Source: Chara braunii
Taxonomy: Eukaryota; Streptophyta; Charophyceae; Charales; Characeae
Assembly (NCBI GenBank): GCA_003427395.1
Contig: BFEA01000191.1
Coordinates: 1,110,313 to 1,166,230 of the forward strand
Direction of reading: 5' to 3'
DNA length: 55,918 nt
Part shown: piece after piece, positions 41,921 through 52,834 of the stretch
Position numbering within the stretch: the first letter of the stretch is position 1
How the letters are laid out: every line of letters starts with the position of its first letter
Translations under genes and position numbers: made by a program
Notes under the pieces: generated by a model
The model's database searches: none
What the model was told of the DNA's origin: nothing
What the model saw: only the letters and a program-made list of their open reading frames with translations

Positions 41921-42356
41921 ATTGTGGAATTCAAAAATGATAACCTCGTGTGAGATCGGACGCGGGAAAATTCCTACGCCTATTGAGATCCTACTGAAAA
42001 TTCACAATGTCTTCAAGGGCGAATTTAGGAGCATTCATTTGCAAGAAAGGACACACCAACAGGGAGCGCGACCAAAAATTCCAGAATTCCCAACTGCCGA
42101 ACAAAATTCCTAGTGCGCTCACTAAGGCGCGTGGAAGTCCTACGTAAATTCAAGGGTCACCGGGGAAAAAACACGAAAAAGTCCTAAGAGAGAAAAACAA
42201 GTCTTAAAAAGTAGAAAAGCCTCGTCGGCCTTTATTCCGTGCATATCACCAATCAAAAAGAAGGGTACCCCTAAAGCCCGTTAGAGATCGAAAAGCATAG
42301 ATAACAAAACGCAGGGCTTCGAAAGTTCGTTCAAGTATAAAAGCTGGTACGTCACA

Positions 42357-43165
42357 CCCCTCCGAGGTTTGCTTGTGGCGACAAAAACTTTCTCTAAGGC
42401 TAGGGCCGTATGCTTGCGGTTTAAACCACTAGTAAGTTTCCCAACCATTTTCCCCTTATGCGGCCATGTTCGAAGTACTGCAGCAAAATGACTAGCATCT
42501 CTAGCCAAAAAAAGGTCGGCATAGGTTTTGTAATTTTTATTTTTATGCGCAGGGCGTTTCCAGGTTGAGAAGGACCAAATGCACAGGTGGTTTACAAAAA
42601 TTAGGCTAAAAACATTATATGCTAAAATACCCCAAAAAAATGTGAGTAAAGTGAAACGCCCTCTTGAGATTTCATTATTACTATTATTATTATTATTAAT
42701 TTGTTATTTTTTAACTGGGTATTGTCTATTAGGGGGCTTGACACGAGCACCTTCCCTGTGGCAGACCCACCAGGATGACGGTCTTTCATGATCAAGATGA
42801 AGGGATGAGGCTGGAGGGGATGGAGATGGAGATGGAAGAGACAACGCAACTCCAACATAGACTCAACACACATGTACTCTAACTATGTAAATGAAGAATG
42901 AGGCTGAAAACAGATTGCTGCTAGGGTATACCCCCAATAGACCAACTGAACTAGATTGGATTGACCTAGTACCGACAATGGTACTGGCTAGGACTGGACT
43001 GGACTGAATGAGCACACGGCCTGTGGGATTAGGCCACGGACTGGTGCCACAGACCGAATACGCAAAATAGCCCGGTAGCCCTGTCTCTAGGCCAGGACAG
43101 CTAGAGGCACCGTGACGCTGCACGATCCTCGGACCTGTAGTGGGTCGCGAAAGTCATTGACACGT
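42357..43165. other. No gene recognised
   Basis: Holds an ATT/TAT microsatellite (about 42676-42702) and a GGATGGAGATGGAGATGGA run near 42820. No protein or RNA gene seen. Confidence 0.45.
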
Positions 43166-43739
43166 TGTCGAGCGCATCGGGCCCCGCCTTTACTCGCAAA
43201 GAGGCGGGAACCCTCCCGACCATGTCACGCAGGAGTTTAAACAGAAACTATAGAGACAACTCGGAGACGATGCATAATTAATCTTGCGGACCGCTGAGAC
43301 GATCGTGGTCGCATCGTCCCTTCGCCGCTCTAGCCGGGTGCGCCATCTATACATCCCACAGTCCCCTACAACAGGATAGGTTCCCGCGGGGCATAAGCTT
43401 GCTTCCGTAAGGGGTTGTCACCACCCTTACGGACATATCCCTACCGAGCTACTGACCCACATGCGAAAGCTTTGACATGTAGTTGCAAAAGTGGGTCAGC
43501 CGAGGGCGTTTGCTCGCTGGTTGTACTATAGGTACTCGCGATTAAACTGCCTATTAAACCCGGACGTCGTCCGTTCCTTAGGGCGTTGATCTCCTAAGTA
43601 CGACGTGTACGCCAGTTGACTAGGACGGCCTCAACCAAGTGTGAAACCCCCAATATCGTAGTCCCTTTGGTCACCAATTAAAAAGAAAGACATAACAACC
43701 ACACATAGTTACATAAAAAAAAATTGACCGTAGTCGACA
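43166..43739. mobile_element. LTR-2 copy 2 (solo LTR)
   Basis: TGTCGAG at 43166 and TCGACA ending 43739 give inverted ends of an LTR of 574 bp. Landmarks shared with 6043-6560 and 52835-53443: CATGTCACGCAGG, CGCCGCTCTAGCCGGGTGCG, CAGGATAGGTTC, GAGCTACTGACCCACATGCG, GTCAGCCGAGGGCGTTT. Judged by the primer-binding site next to copy 3, the element direction here is minus. No target duplication seen. Confidence 0.65.
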
Positions 43740-44050
43740 TGAACATATATCCAATCTGAAATGATAACTAAACAAATCTAAATCATCATTAGATACATCC
43801 AATAACACAATATCAAAATAAAATCCGACCACCCTCGGTCGAATTCCACAAAAATCATACAGCCGCCAACGAGGAGTTGGCTTTCAACAATAACCTCAAT
43901 GGAGCCGACAAGGTAATCAGTCTATCTTAGTTTTGACTTGATGAGATGCACTGCCAAAGTTATTCATTTCATCCTACCGCCGACATAAGATTGAACACGT
44001 ACACACCTGTCTCCACACATTTCTCAATCTTCTTGGATGACGGGCTGTTT
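43740..44050. other. No gene recognised
   Basis: AT-rich sequence without open frames or repeats that I can assign. Confidence 0.4.
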
Positions 44051-44106
44051 TGCGGATGATTCAGGGGCATTGCTTGAGGTGTTGCATGCCTCTCCCTCAA
44101 GGAAGT

Positions 44107-44265
44107 GGTCAGGGGTACTCCTCCTCCTTGTCCGAGCACACGACTCGGATCTCAGAAGTCGGACCGTCTCCACCGAATCGGCAAAGTACTCCCCGTAGAA
44201 CGGTCCACTCTAGGTTGATAATAGAGTCGGTTCCTAAAGCAACGAACCCCCACCCCAGATGCTTC
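44107..44265 (-). pseudogene. Exon-like block, copy I
   Basis: Open frame from the AG acceptor at 44266-44267: KHLGWGFVALGTDSIINLEW, then TVLRGVLCRFGGDGPTSEIR, VVCSDKEEEYP and TGA. The intron implied upstream is 44266-44632 (367 bp). In copy II the same frame gives RHLRRGLAALGAG and DSEWTA, then loses similarity by indels. I recognise no family. Conservation of the acceptor, the donor and the first 20 codons between the copies suggests a spliced transcript, but whether it encodes protein is open. Confidence 0.4.
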
Positions 44266-45013
44266 CTTGAAAGAGAGAAAGTGTCCACCGCAAGTAAATT
44301 TTCAGTTGTTCTCATTCTCCTCTCCCTGAGGTAATTTTGACGAAAAAGAGTCAGAGGTGATGGAGAATGAAAATCATTTGGACAGGCAAAGGTAGATAAA
44401 GTCATTCAGGATAGAAAGGGTCAATCCTTGGGAAAGGCTAAGTCCATCTGACCTTATCTACCATATTTCAATCGAATTCATTCTACGGCACACACAAAAT
44501 TAACGTTTTTCAAAACAACGAATCATTTTTGGCATGCAGGCAGGTGAGAAGTAAAAGGAAGATAATCATTTTCGCTTTTCTTAATTAGCCTAAGGCATAA
44601 TCAATCTCCTTTGCAATCATCCTTCTACCTACCTGCACAACACGCAGAGACAACATATTCAAGAGAAAAGCATTGCAATGTCATGCTCAAGTCAGACCTT
44701 TCCATTCACATGCACAATACGCACGACTTTCCTCTACCTTTTCAAGGAACATTCAAATAGCAGGGTCAAACAAAGTGTGGGTTCGCACATGTGTGAAGGG
44801 AAATCTGAGTCAATCAACTGACCTTGAGTGAAGTGGTGTCGAAGAATCGTCCTGGCTCACTCAAGAAGGCCAACCAACAAGCCGTGTGTGCCGCCGAAAG
44901 CTGTAGTCTCAAGGAAAACCCTGATACAACCACCTCTCACTCGCACGCCTCACCCGCGGTTATCCAAGCGTGAAGACGGCGAGTCGCATGCGTCCCAGAA
45001 AAAACACCACGTC

Positions 45014-45073
45014 AGTCCCAACTGGTCTCAAGCGGTTCCAAATGGTCCCACGCGGTTCTAGGTGGTCTCATGC
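45014..45073. repeat. 10-bp periodic repeat
   Basis: GG(T) recurs exactly every ten bases at 45024, 45034, 45044, 45054 and 45064 in units such as GGTCTCAAGC, GGTTCCAAAT and GGTCCCACGC. A weaker version is at 45208-45260. Confidence 0.7.
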
Positions 45074-45554
45074 TATCAAACACTTCGTCAAATGACTATT
45101 GAGTCGCAAACCGTTTCCGCCACACTTCTCAAAAAAATAAAACCGGTGTCGAATCTCAGAACCACATGCGTCGAGAGTGCCGCAAATGACCGTCCGCGTC
45201 CCATGTCAGTCCCAACTGAACCCAGGCAGTTTCAAGTAGTCCAGTCCCACTGCCGCAAGTGTTGGGTAGTCCCAACTACAAAACATTTATCTCATATGCC
45301 GCATAAAAAAAAAATAATAATAATAAACCAGTCCGTCTCGCTTAAATTTCATACTGTCGCATGCCGTCAACGGCCACCATGTCACGCTGTTGCTGCCGTA
45401 CACATCAATGGTAGTAGACCTTCACCAAGAAAAGTAGACGCCTCACTGCAACAAGAAACGTTTCCGTGTCATAAAAGGAACCTCCACTGCCGCGCTGCCC
45501 GTCCCACCGTCGTGCCGCAATTCGATTGTCGTGCTGAACCCTCGTCGGAAAATG

Positions 45555-45800
45555 GCAGCGCGTCGCCGTGCCGTACCACCGTAAAAAAAACGGCAGCGCT
45601 TCGCCGTGCCGTACGACCATATAAAAAACGGCAGCGCTTCGCCGTGTCGTACCACCGTTAAAAAAACGGCAGCGCTTCGCCGTGTCGTACCACCGTAAAA
45701 AAAACGGCAGTGCTTCGCCGTGTTGTACCACCGTAAAAAAATCGGTAGCGCTTCGTCGCGTCGTACTACCGTAAAAAAAACGGCAGCGTCATTCTCCAAA
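45555..45800. repeat. Tandem repeat, about 40-bp unit
   Basis: Six units with CGGCAGCGCTTCGCCGTG followed by a GTACCACCGTAAAAAAAA word, spaced about 40 bp. Reverse-complement relatives (GAAGCGCTGCCG) lie at 50840-51070 in copy II. Confidence 0.85.
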
Positions 45801-46439
45801 ACAAAGTGTCGCGCCGACGTGCTGTGAAAACGGCAGCGTCACCCCTAAAAATTGTCGCCGACGGCAGCGTCACCCTTCAAAATAAAGGTGTTGTGTCGAC
45901 GCCGTGGTATTTCGGCTGCATAACCCCACAAAAATGGGTTATGATTGCCGAATATATCGACCGACACACCTCCACCTGTTGTTGTGCTCCCCGTCACTCC
46001 TTGCCACGTTGCGCTGCCGCTCCTCACCACGATGCCACAGAGTCCCCCTAGTCTCCGTAGAGACCAGCCTGCCAAGGGGTGGAGCAGAGTGCTCCAGCCA
46101 AGGCTATGGCTGTCTCCTCCCTTGCCACGCTCCTTTGCTGTCCTCCACCTCCGCCGACAGCACTCCTGCCTCCTCTCCAGCACTCTAACAATGAGGCAAG
46201 TGTGCTGTCACACACAGGCAGTTGGAGGCAAGTGTGAGGCAGCTGGGGGACAGCTGCCTCTTTTGTAGTGGCTGAGGAGGGCAGCAACAGCCTCAGCTGC
46301 CCCTAGGCAAAATTCCTCACTTGCCTGGGGCCGTTGATCTGAGCCAGATCAATGGACTGAAGCTGTCTCTCCTCAGCCACACACTTAGGGTGGCAGTTGT
46401 ACTCAACTGCCCCCTTTTTTTTCCCTTTTCCCTGTATTC

Positions 46440-46929
46440 AGCCCCACACTGACTGCAGGTTCAGCGGGAAAATAACTGTTTCCAGCCAAGTTCCCCTCAC
46501 TGACCCTCCAGTTCACAGCTTTGGCCTTAATGACTGCATTCAGGTCAATATTGCTTGAACTTGGTGCACAACTGTGACCACGTTCGAGGTCGTGACTGTT
46601 CCTTTCTCTTCCCTCTCTACTTTTCTTTTTTCTCCCCTGCCCTCCCCTGAAAACGGGGATGGCAAATGTCAGATTGGAAGAGGTAGGGAAACAACTCGTG
46701 AAAATCCCTACATGCTCATAGCGGGGTGCAAAACGTACCCCGACGTTGATGATTTTTAGAAACATATTCGCCCAATGAAAAAATCTAAAACAATTCGCAC
46801 GCATGACCTAGATGCCTGGCTACCTACAGAAAAACTTTCAAGGCTGACAAATTTGTTTTAGGCCATAAAACAAATATTGTCGCAAATCCAAAAATACAGA
46901 TTTTCAAAAAAATATGATCCCGTTTTCTC

Positions 46930-46960
<31 letters not shown>

Positions 46961-47215
46961 CCTCCCCTAACCACGGGGAGGCAGCTGGCAGGTTGGGAGG
47001 AGTAGGTCCTTCTCTTTCCCATCCTCCGATTTCTTTCTTTTTCCCTCTCCACTCAACTCCCATAGTTTCTCCGAGTGTGCACTGTGGGCCGCGAGATCTC
47101 AAGATCTCGTGGCCACAGTCATCTGTCCAAAACGGAGTGGGAGCCTTTGTGCTCCCACACAGTCTGAAAAGACGTTTGTTTTGTTTGTTTTTCCTTTTTT
47201 TTTTTTTTTTTTTTT
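46440..47215. other. No gene; poly-T tracts and a hairpin at 47087-47114
   Basis: Contains poly-T at 46933-46961 and 47193-47217. At 47087 GGCCGCGAGATCT pairs with AGATCTCGTGGCC across two bases. The word CTCCCCT followed by A-rich and GGGGA occurs twice (46640, 46962), suggesting a repeated segment. Confidence 0.45.
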
Positions 47216-47460
47216 TTAATGTCATTGGCTTCTGCCAACGGTCACGTCGTGGGTTCACCACGACTGTTGAAATACAGGCCCAAGTTCAAATCCCCACGGG
47301 GATTGGACCTTTTTTCGATTTATGTGTGTCATCTTTGCGAAGGGGTCATGTTGTATCCGCGCGCGCGGCTGATTTCAGCCATGCGATCTTGAAGATCACG
47401 CGGCCGAAATTGGCTGCGCCCTTCAACATGGGCAGCTCCAAAAAAAGTTGTGCTCAGTAG
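47215..47460 (+). repeat. tRNA-derived SINE-like repeat, copy S1
   Basis: A tRNA-like head (CGTCGTGGGTTCACCACGA, then B-box-like AGTTCAAATCC near 47283), then TCGATTTATGTGTGTCATC, a hairpin (GCGATCTTGAAGATCACGC) and GGGCAGCTCCAAAAAAAG with CTCAGTAGGCC. Copy S2 on the minus strand at 49180-48937 has the same order. A poly-T precedes the head in copies S1 and S3. Confidence 0.7.
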
Positions 47461-47825
47461 GCCAATCGTTGGGCTAGATCTCTGAATCTGCAGAGTGACA
47501 ATTTGATGGCGGTACCTAGTGGGCTAGCTCCTTTCACAGGAGCTAAGCTGCAACACCTCTATATAAAGTGGTGCAGCACCTAGTAGGCCCTTCCTGGCGT
47601 CCCATAGGCCCAACCCTCCTTACTTGGTTTCTTGGCTAGCCGCCAGCGTCAACCGCGGTGGTCTCTTGCTTCAAATAGGACAGACCGCTGGCCCTATCGG
47701 CCGCACCACAGTCCCTGACGCGAAATCTATTCCGCAACTAATACCTTTTTCGCGCCGTGTTTCAATCTTCGGCGTGATCACCTTCATGTCCCACAAAGGC
47801 CCCGAGTCAGTCTTTCAGGTAGAAT
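47461..47825. other. No gene; hairpin around a TATATAAA word at 47547
   Basis: GCTGCAACACC and GGTGCAGC enclose CTCTATATAAAGT at 47549-47577. Either a hairpin or a TATA box, with no gene recognised after it. Confidence 0.4.
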
Positions 47826-48510
47826 AGTCTAGCCTTAGCCTTTCCATGACCTCGTGCTCTTGCGGCCTTGTCGGAAACCACGGTCGACAGGTCGTACCGC
47901 CGACTCCCGTTTTTTCGATCGGACGTCAATGACGTTGTAGAGGAAAGGGAAAAGCACGGCAAGCTGACAGTCAATCCTCCACGATGCTGGAGTAATCAAT
48001 GCTGGTCAGGGTTCCTTAAACCAGATGGAGGGAAGTGTATGTGGGTTCATGATGTAATATTTATTCTGACTTTCCGGTGGAACAGGAACCGGACTGATGC
48101 TCCCCAGAATGGAAATGAAACAAGGACCATGAGGACCTGTTTTAAAAAAAAAAATAAAAAAAAATCCCGGGACGGACAGGAGAAAAAGTAGAATTTGGCT
48201 ACCGTCTTCACCTGAATAGAATGCCCGACAATTATGGTCTACATCTGTAAGGGTTTCTGCCCGAGTTTTTCAAGATTAGACACTGTCTGACTCTTTTCGT
48301 TGGATTTAAGGAACATGATGAGATTGACGTTGCCAAAGTTTATTCGGACCAACCTATAACTGAGATACCTAAAGCCTAACGTCGTTGACGTATGACGTCA
48401 TTGACGTTCAGTCGAAACAGTGGGAGTCAGCGGTACGGTTTGTCATCCGCGGTTCCCGACAAGGCCGCAGTGGTGCGTGGTCACGGAGAGACTAGAGCCA
48501 AACCTAGTCT
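47826..48510. mobile_element. TIR element of about 685 bp
   Basis: The first 115 bp and the last 115 bp are inverted repeats: AGGTAGAATAGTCTAGCC against AGGTAGACTAGG, TGCGGCCTTGTCGGAAACC against TGCGGCCTTGTCGGGAACC, CGTACCGCCGACTCCC against CGTACCGCTGACTCCC, CGTCAATGACGT in both. No transposase inside. No target duplication found. Not related to the other TIR elements in the window. Confidence 0.75.
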
Positions 48511-48835
48511 ACCTAAAATAATGTCGCGCGACTGTTAAGCCCCGCGATCCAGGGCCTAAGTACGCTAAAAAGAGGGATGTGCCGGGTATAGAGCCGCACC
48601 ACATGGGGAATAGGAAGAAGGTTTTTTTTTCTGGGCCGCGGGGGTTGACACCGGGCCAGGGGTTTGATAGGTCGATGTCGAGGTCACGCGGCCAAACGAG
48701 CATGCAGGGCCACAAGCAAGTGAGACATGCAGGGCCGCAGGCAGGCTGGGCCTGCAAGGCCGTACACAGGCAGAACCTGCAAGGCCACAGCATGGGGGAT
48801 AACTGACTCGGCGAGCTCTTCATATAGAAGAGTTG

Positions 48836-48859
48836 CTCCTATCACTTTTGTGATAGGAG
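48836..48859. repeat. Perfect hairpin, 10-bp stem
   Basis: CTCCTATCAC, TTTT loop, GTGATAGGAG. A second stem CTCTTC/GAAGAG is just upstream. Confidence 0.9.
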
Positions 48860-48865
48860 GATAGG

Positions 48866-48936
48866 AGTTAGCCCAGTAGGTTACCGCACATGACTCTTAC
48901 CCGACAGATATCGGGATCGAACCTAATGCGCTGGCC
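48866..48936 (+). repeat. tRNA-like head with A and B boxes
   Basis: TAGCCCAGTAGG fits the A-box pattern TRGCNNAGYNGG, and GGGATCGAACC about 45 bases further fits a B box. It abuts the end of SINE copy S2. It is probably the head of another SINE, not a working tRNA: no acceptor stem is evident. Confidence 0.5.
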
Positions 48937-49180
48937 TTACTGGGCAAAGCTCCTTTTGGAGCGGTCCAGGCGGTCGGGCGCGACCGATTTCGGCCGCGCG
49001 ATCATTAGGATCGCACGGCTGCAATTAGCCGCGCGAAAATCTATATGGCCCTGAGCAAGGATAACACGCATAAATCGAGATTTTTTTTTTTTTTTCTTTT
49101 CTTTGAGTACTAAGGACTTGAACCATGAACCGCAGCTCATTAGCTCGTGGACTAGCCACGGGATATGATCGTTGGTTAAG
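48937..49180 (-). repeat. tRNA-derived SINE-like repeat, copy S2
   Basis: Minus strand: CCAACGATCATATCCCGTGG, TAGTCCACGAG, B box GGTTCAAGTCC, A-rich spacer, TCGATTTATGCGTGTTATC, a hairpin (GCGATCCTAATGATCGCGC), CTCCAAAAGGAG and GCCCAGTAAGGCC. Part-by-part match with S1. Confidence 0.7.
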
Positions 49181-49619
49181 AAAAAAAAAATAAAAACTAA
49201 AATGAATTGAATGTGAGGAGTCACCTGGCGCCGTCGAAAGTGTTTGGGGCTCTTCAGCCCCAGAACATTGAACAGTCGTCCGTGAAAACGGATGACCGTT
49301 CTCTTTTTTGTAAAGGAGAGTCTTTTCTTCTTTTGTTTTTTCTTCTTTTTTTTTATAGATTTTCTTTAAGTTTTTGTTTTGTAGATCTTCTTTAGATTTT
49401 CTTAGTTAGATTATGTTTTGGATTCTTTTATTTTCTTTTTTCTTTTCGTTTTTGACGCGCCCGTTCGTTTCGTCGTGCGTGTTGCTGCTGCGATCCGTGG
49501 ATGGGCGAAATTGGATGAATGAATTTGCCATGGATCGCGGTTACGTTCGGGCGCGGGTCTTAAGACCTTGCACTTGAGTTACGATGGGGCTCTCTGCACA
49601 CACTGTCGGTGTCCTCCAG
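49181..49619. other. No gene; T-rich stretch
   Basis: T-rich runs of TTTTCTT type at 49310-49450, and unassigned sequence after. Similar T-rich sequence follows a CCCCAGA..TTGAA block at 55540-55700, so this may be part of a repeat. Confidence 0.45.
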
Positions 49620-49804
<185 letters not shown>

Positions 49805-49867
49805 GGCGGCCAACAGGTAGTAGCGCCCGTTCATTTAAAAAAAAAAAAAAAAGGGCAGCTCTCTAAG

Positions 49868-50430
49868 CCGCGTGCCTGTATCTGGCGCCCATTTGAGCCA
49901 CATACAGGCGCGGGGCAGGGGAAAGAAGCCCTGTTGAGCCTGACTTTGGGTCAGCTCAGGGAAAATAAGGGGTGCTGGTTCGATTACGAACGACGAGTTG
50001 CCCTTGAACAGAAAAACGAAGGGGGGGTAGAAGAAGGGAAAAAGCAAGTCACAGCCACGTACGTGGTCGCGGGGTTAGAGTAAATGCAGGGAGAAAAGAG
50101 AAGAGAAAGAAGGAAGGGAGGAGAAGAGTTGGAAAAAAAAGAAGTCACGAATTCATTCGTGACCTCAGTCTAGATGCAGGGCAGAGAAGCATCTGGACTT
50201 TGAAGTGACAGCAGACTGTTGATTTCAACAGTCTGCTGAAAATGACTTGATACAACCACTTCGTGGCTGCATCTGGCCGGGGGAAGTGGCCAGGTGCATA
50301 GCCAAAGTCGGGGACTTGATGTTCCTTGGCGAACATCAAGATTCCCAACCCTCGATCGAAGTTCAGATCGAGGGCTAGGCTCAGCCCCGTTTTTTAGTCT
50401 GAGCCTTAAGTGGTTGCCCACCACTCCAAC
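49868..50430. other. Train of hairpins upstream of a TATA box
   Basis: Successive stems: GCCTGTAT/ATACAGGC (49874-49909), GAGCCTGAC/GGTCAGCTC (near 49937), GTCACGAA/TTCGTGAC (50144-50163), AGATGC/GCATCT (near 50173), CAGCAGACTGTTGA with its exact complement (50209-50238), CTTGATGTTC/GAACATCAAG (near 50315), CCCTCGATC/GATCGAGGG and GGCTCAG/CTGAGCC (50350-50410). At least eight in 560 bp. Confidence 0.75.
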
Positions 50431-52010
50431 CCAGCTATAAAAGCAGGGCTGGCCAGCAGCATCCTCACTCAGTTGCGGTGATGCCCACATTCTGATTGAG
50501 TGTGGAGCGGAGAGCAGCATTATGCTGCCAGAGTGCTGAGGGGCAGCGAGTAAGAGGAGGAGTGGAGTGGAGATCTACAGTGAGAGAGGAAAGGAGAGGC
50601 TGCCATAGCCACCGGGCTGCGCGGTACAGGGGAGACTCTGCCCATTTTGCACGGCAGCAGCAGGTCCTCGGCAAGCGGTGTAAGGGAAACTCTCGCCGTT
50701 TTGCACGGCGGCGGTAGGTCATCGATAAGTGGTGCAGGGGAGACTCTGCCCGTTTTGCGCGGCGTCGGCAACCATTTTAGAGTGACTTTGGGAAGGTGTT
50801 GTTCGCTCGGCATGGCAACGGCAACACTTTTCTGCGGTGACGCGGAAGCGCTGCCGATTTTTTGCAGCAGCGGCACCGAGATTTTGGCAGTGATGCGGAA
50901 GCGCTGCCGATTGTTTTGCGGCAGCGGCACTGAGATTTTGGTAGTAACAAGGAAGTGTTGTCGAAATCTTTCGGCGTCGACGGTGTTTTTTTTGGCAGCG
51001 ACGAGGAAGTGTTGCAGAACTTTTGCGGGGGCGGCAGTGCGCTCTAGGTGGTGGTGCGGAAGCGCTGCCCGTTTTGCCTTGACTGTGAGGGGCATTTTGT
51101 GGGAGCGTGCTCTAGTATTGACGTCAACTGCGTCGTGGTGCGGTTGGTGTGACGACGATGCTGAGGCGTCGTCAGATTATTGAGAGGTGATTGTGTGTTG
51201 AGAGGGCATTGCGGCAGGCGATCGTTGTAGAGAGTGGTGTGGATCACTTTGTTGACGGCTCGTAGTGATAGTTCTCATCTGAAGACGAGAGTTTATACGG
51301 TTTTCTTGAGTGAGCCGTACATCAATTTCACTCGAGGTCAGTTTGACTCAGACCCCTTCACACCTGTGTACACCCATACTTGCTTGACCCTGTTCTTTGA
51401 ATGTTCACTGAAGAGGTAGAGAAAGTTGTTTTTTGTCTGCACGTGTGAATGGAAGTCTGGCATGAGTTTGAACTTGCATTGTCTTCTTTTGAACTTGTTG
51501 TTTGATCTGATGTGCAGGTAGGTAGAAGGATGCCTGAAAAAAGGGAATCTGACCATGTCAGTGGTAATAAGAGAATGGTGTTTGTTTCCTGTTGCTCACT
51601 TGTATGTATGCTGAAGGAATGTGAAGTTAGTAGACGACGAGAAATGAAGCGGTCATACAAAGAAGAATCAATTAGACATAGACTTTTTTCCTGAGGTTAC
51701 CCATTCTTTCCCGAATGAACCTCTCCGTATATGCCCGTCTATCTGAATGATTTTCTCTCCTGTGATCTCTTTTCTTCGTCTAAGTTACCCTTGCCGTCAG
51801 GCGACAAGGGACCATATTGCCTGCGTGGTAAACGTATTTCCCTTTCCTAGGAGGCATCTGAGGCGGGGGCTCGCTGCCTTAGGGGCCGGCCCTGCTAACG
51901 ACTCGGAGTGGACCGCTCATGAGGGGGGATACCATGCTGTTGTGGTGGAACGAGCCCGACTTCTGAGATCCGAGGTTCGCTCGGGCGAGGACGAGGACCA
52001 TCAATGGTCT
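50430..52010 (+). repeat. Gene-like repeated unit, copy II
   Basis: Inverted copy of 44050-46440. TATA box at 50436, GC-rich tandem zones (units of about 63 bp with GGGGAGACTCTGCCC at 50613, a variant, and 50725; then GGAAGCGCTGCC units to 51075), CTTGAGTGAGCC at 51305, CAG/GTAGGTAG donor at 51515-51524, acceptor TTTCCCTTTCCTAG at 51837-51850 and an exon-like block. Implied intron 51518-51850 (333 bp). Confidence 0.65.
50436..50443 (+). promoter_or_regulatory. TATA box of copy II
   Basis: CTATAAAAGCAGGG, a strong TATA context, at the start of the unit; copy I has CTACAAAAGAGGCAG at the equivalent place. Confidence 0.6.
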
Positions 52011-52073
52011 GATGTGGTAGGCACAAAAAAATGCAAAAAAATATTGTGCTTTTTTGGAAGATCAATTTCGTGA
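51851..52073 (+). pseudogene. Exon-like block, copy II
   Basis: After the AG acceptor the frame gives RHLRRGLAALGAG, NDSEWTAHEGGYHAVVVERA, RLLRSEVRSGEDEDHQW and ends in an AT-rich tail (52020-52073). Copy I shares the first part (KHLGWGFVALG, LEWT) in the same frame, and CTTCTGAGATCCGAG at nucleotide level in another frame. So at least one copy is frameshifted. No protein family recognised. Confidence 0.35.
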
Positions 52074-52834
52074 AAATAATAAAAAAATTCAATTTTAACG
52101 AAATGTTTGTTGGCTAATCGCAGGGGGCCTTGAGTTCCATGACGCCTCTCGTTATGGGGGGGAACTGTCATAGCATACCCCTCTAGTGGCCGTTTTAGGG
52201 GCCACTCGTGCATGGAGAACTGAGCCACAAGAAGCTCGGTTCATGGTTACTAGTTGGAACACAACGCGACTTAACACTCTTGTCGTGGTTGGCCTCGCCA
52301 CAACAAGCGAGGACCAATAGGGTTGATATGGTGAGCAAGACTTGGATAGCTAGAGATGGGAACAACCCTTCCCAGCACGGTGAATGAGGGTCAGGAGGAC
52401 AAAGCAACCAACAAAATTTGAAAGCATCCTTGACCTTAATGGGGCAGCTAGTGTTCAGTTGTTCAAGTCAATCGTTGACTTATATAATGGTAGCCGGATA
52501 ACTTGCAGATGGCATTCACACCAAAGTTAGGGTGAAAGCATAGTCATCACTAGAGCAATAGCATCTTAACTTTGCTTGGAAGCTGGGATGTCAACACTTC
52601 TTTGTTAGCAGTCAGTATGGGGCAGAATGAAAGAACTTGGCAACGCACCTCATCAAGTTGAAAAGTCGTGTTAGCCCAACCATTTGGCAGGCAGAGTGAA
52701 TATATTTTGGTCAGACGTCATTTGAGCATCGCTATGCATGCAAATCATGCTTTTATCCTTTTGCTGATAAGTGTTATTTGAAGTCGAGTCAACTCATGTT
52801 GGCTCGTCGTTGAATGACAAGCCAAATCAACTTT
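52074..52834. other. No gene recognised
   Basis: Contains small hairpins (GTGGCC.TTTTAGG.GGCCAC near 52187; TTGGCCTCGCCAA near 52288). An AT-rich stretch at 52022-52120 resembles the TIR family ends (ATTTCGT, AACGAAAT) but too weakly to call. Confidence 0.4.

Larger units (their letters stand above)
39331..42356 (-). mobile_element. LTR-A solo LTR (copy F), diverged, with assembly gap
   Basis: Begins TGTGACGTCC at 39331 and ends CGTCACA at 42350-42356. Same order of parts as the other LTRs: terminal block, minus-strand ORF, CT/GA microsatellites, GTCCGTCGCGGCC, TATA block, distal block (CGGCCTTTATTCC). CCCC stands on both sides, a possible four-base target duplication. It is closer to the 17450-18094 fragment than to the main element. 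The interior has an N gap. Confidence 0.7.
44050..46440 (-). repeat. Gene-like repeated unit, copy I
   Basis: On the minus strand this matches 50430-52010 of the plus strand in order: TATA-like promoter area (CTACAAAAGAGGCAGC near 46265), a GC-rich tandem-repeat zone with CGGCAGCGCTTC words, CTTGAGTGAGCC (44868-44852), TTGACCCTG and TTTGAATGTTC, the splice-donor-like CAG/GTAGGTAG (44638-44618), a pyrimidine-rich AG, and an exon-like block with CTTCTGAGATCCGAG. The two units are inverted with about 4 kb between. It may be a non-autonomous element or a duplicated non-coding gene. Confidence 0.65.

Noticed and set aside
52022-52120. Further member of the ACAACCATTT TIR family
   Set aside because: Only short words (ATTTCGT, AACGAAAT) agree and no second end is found.
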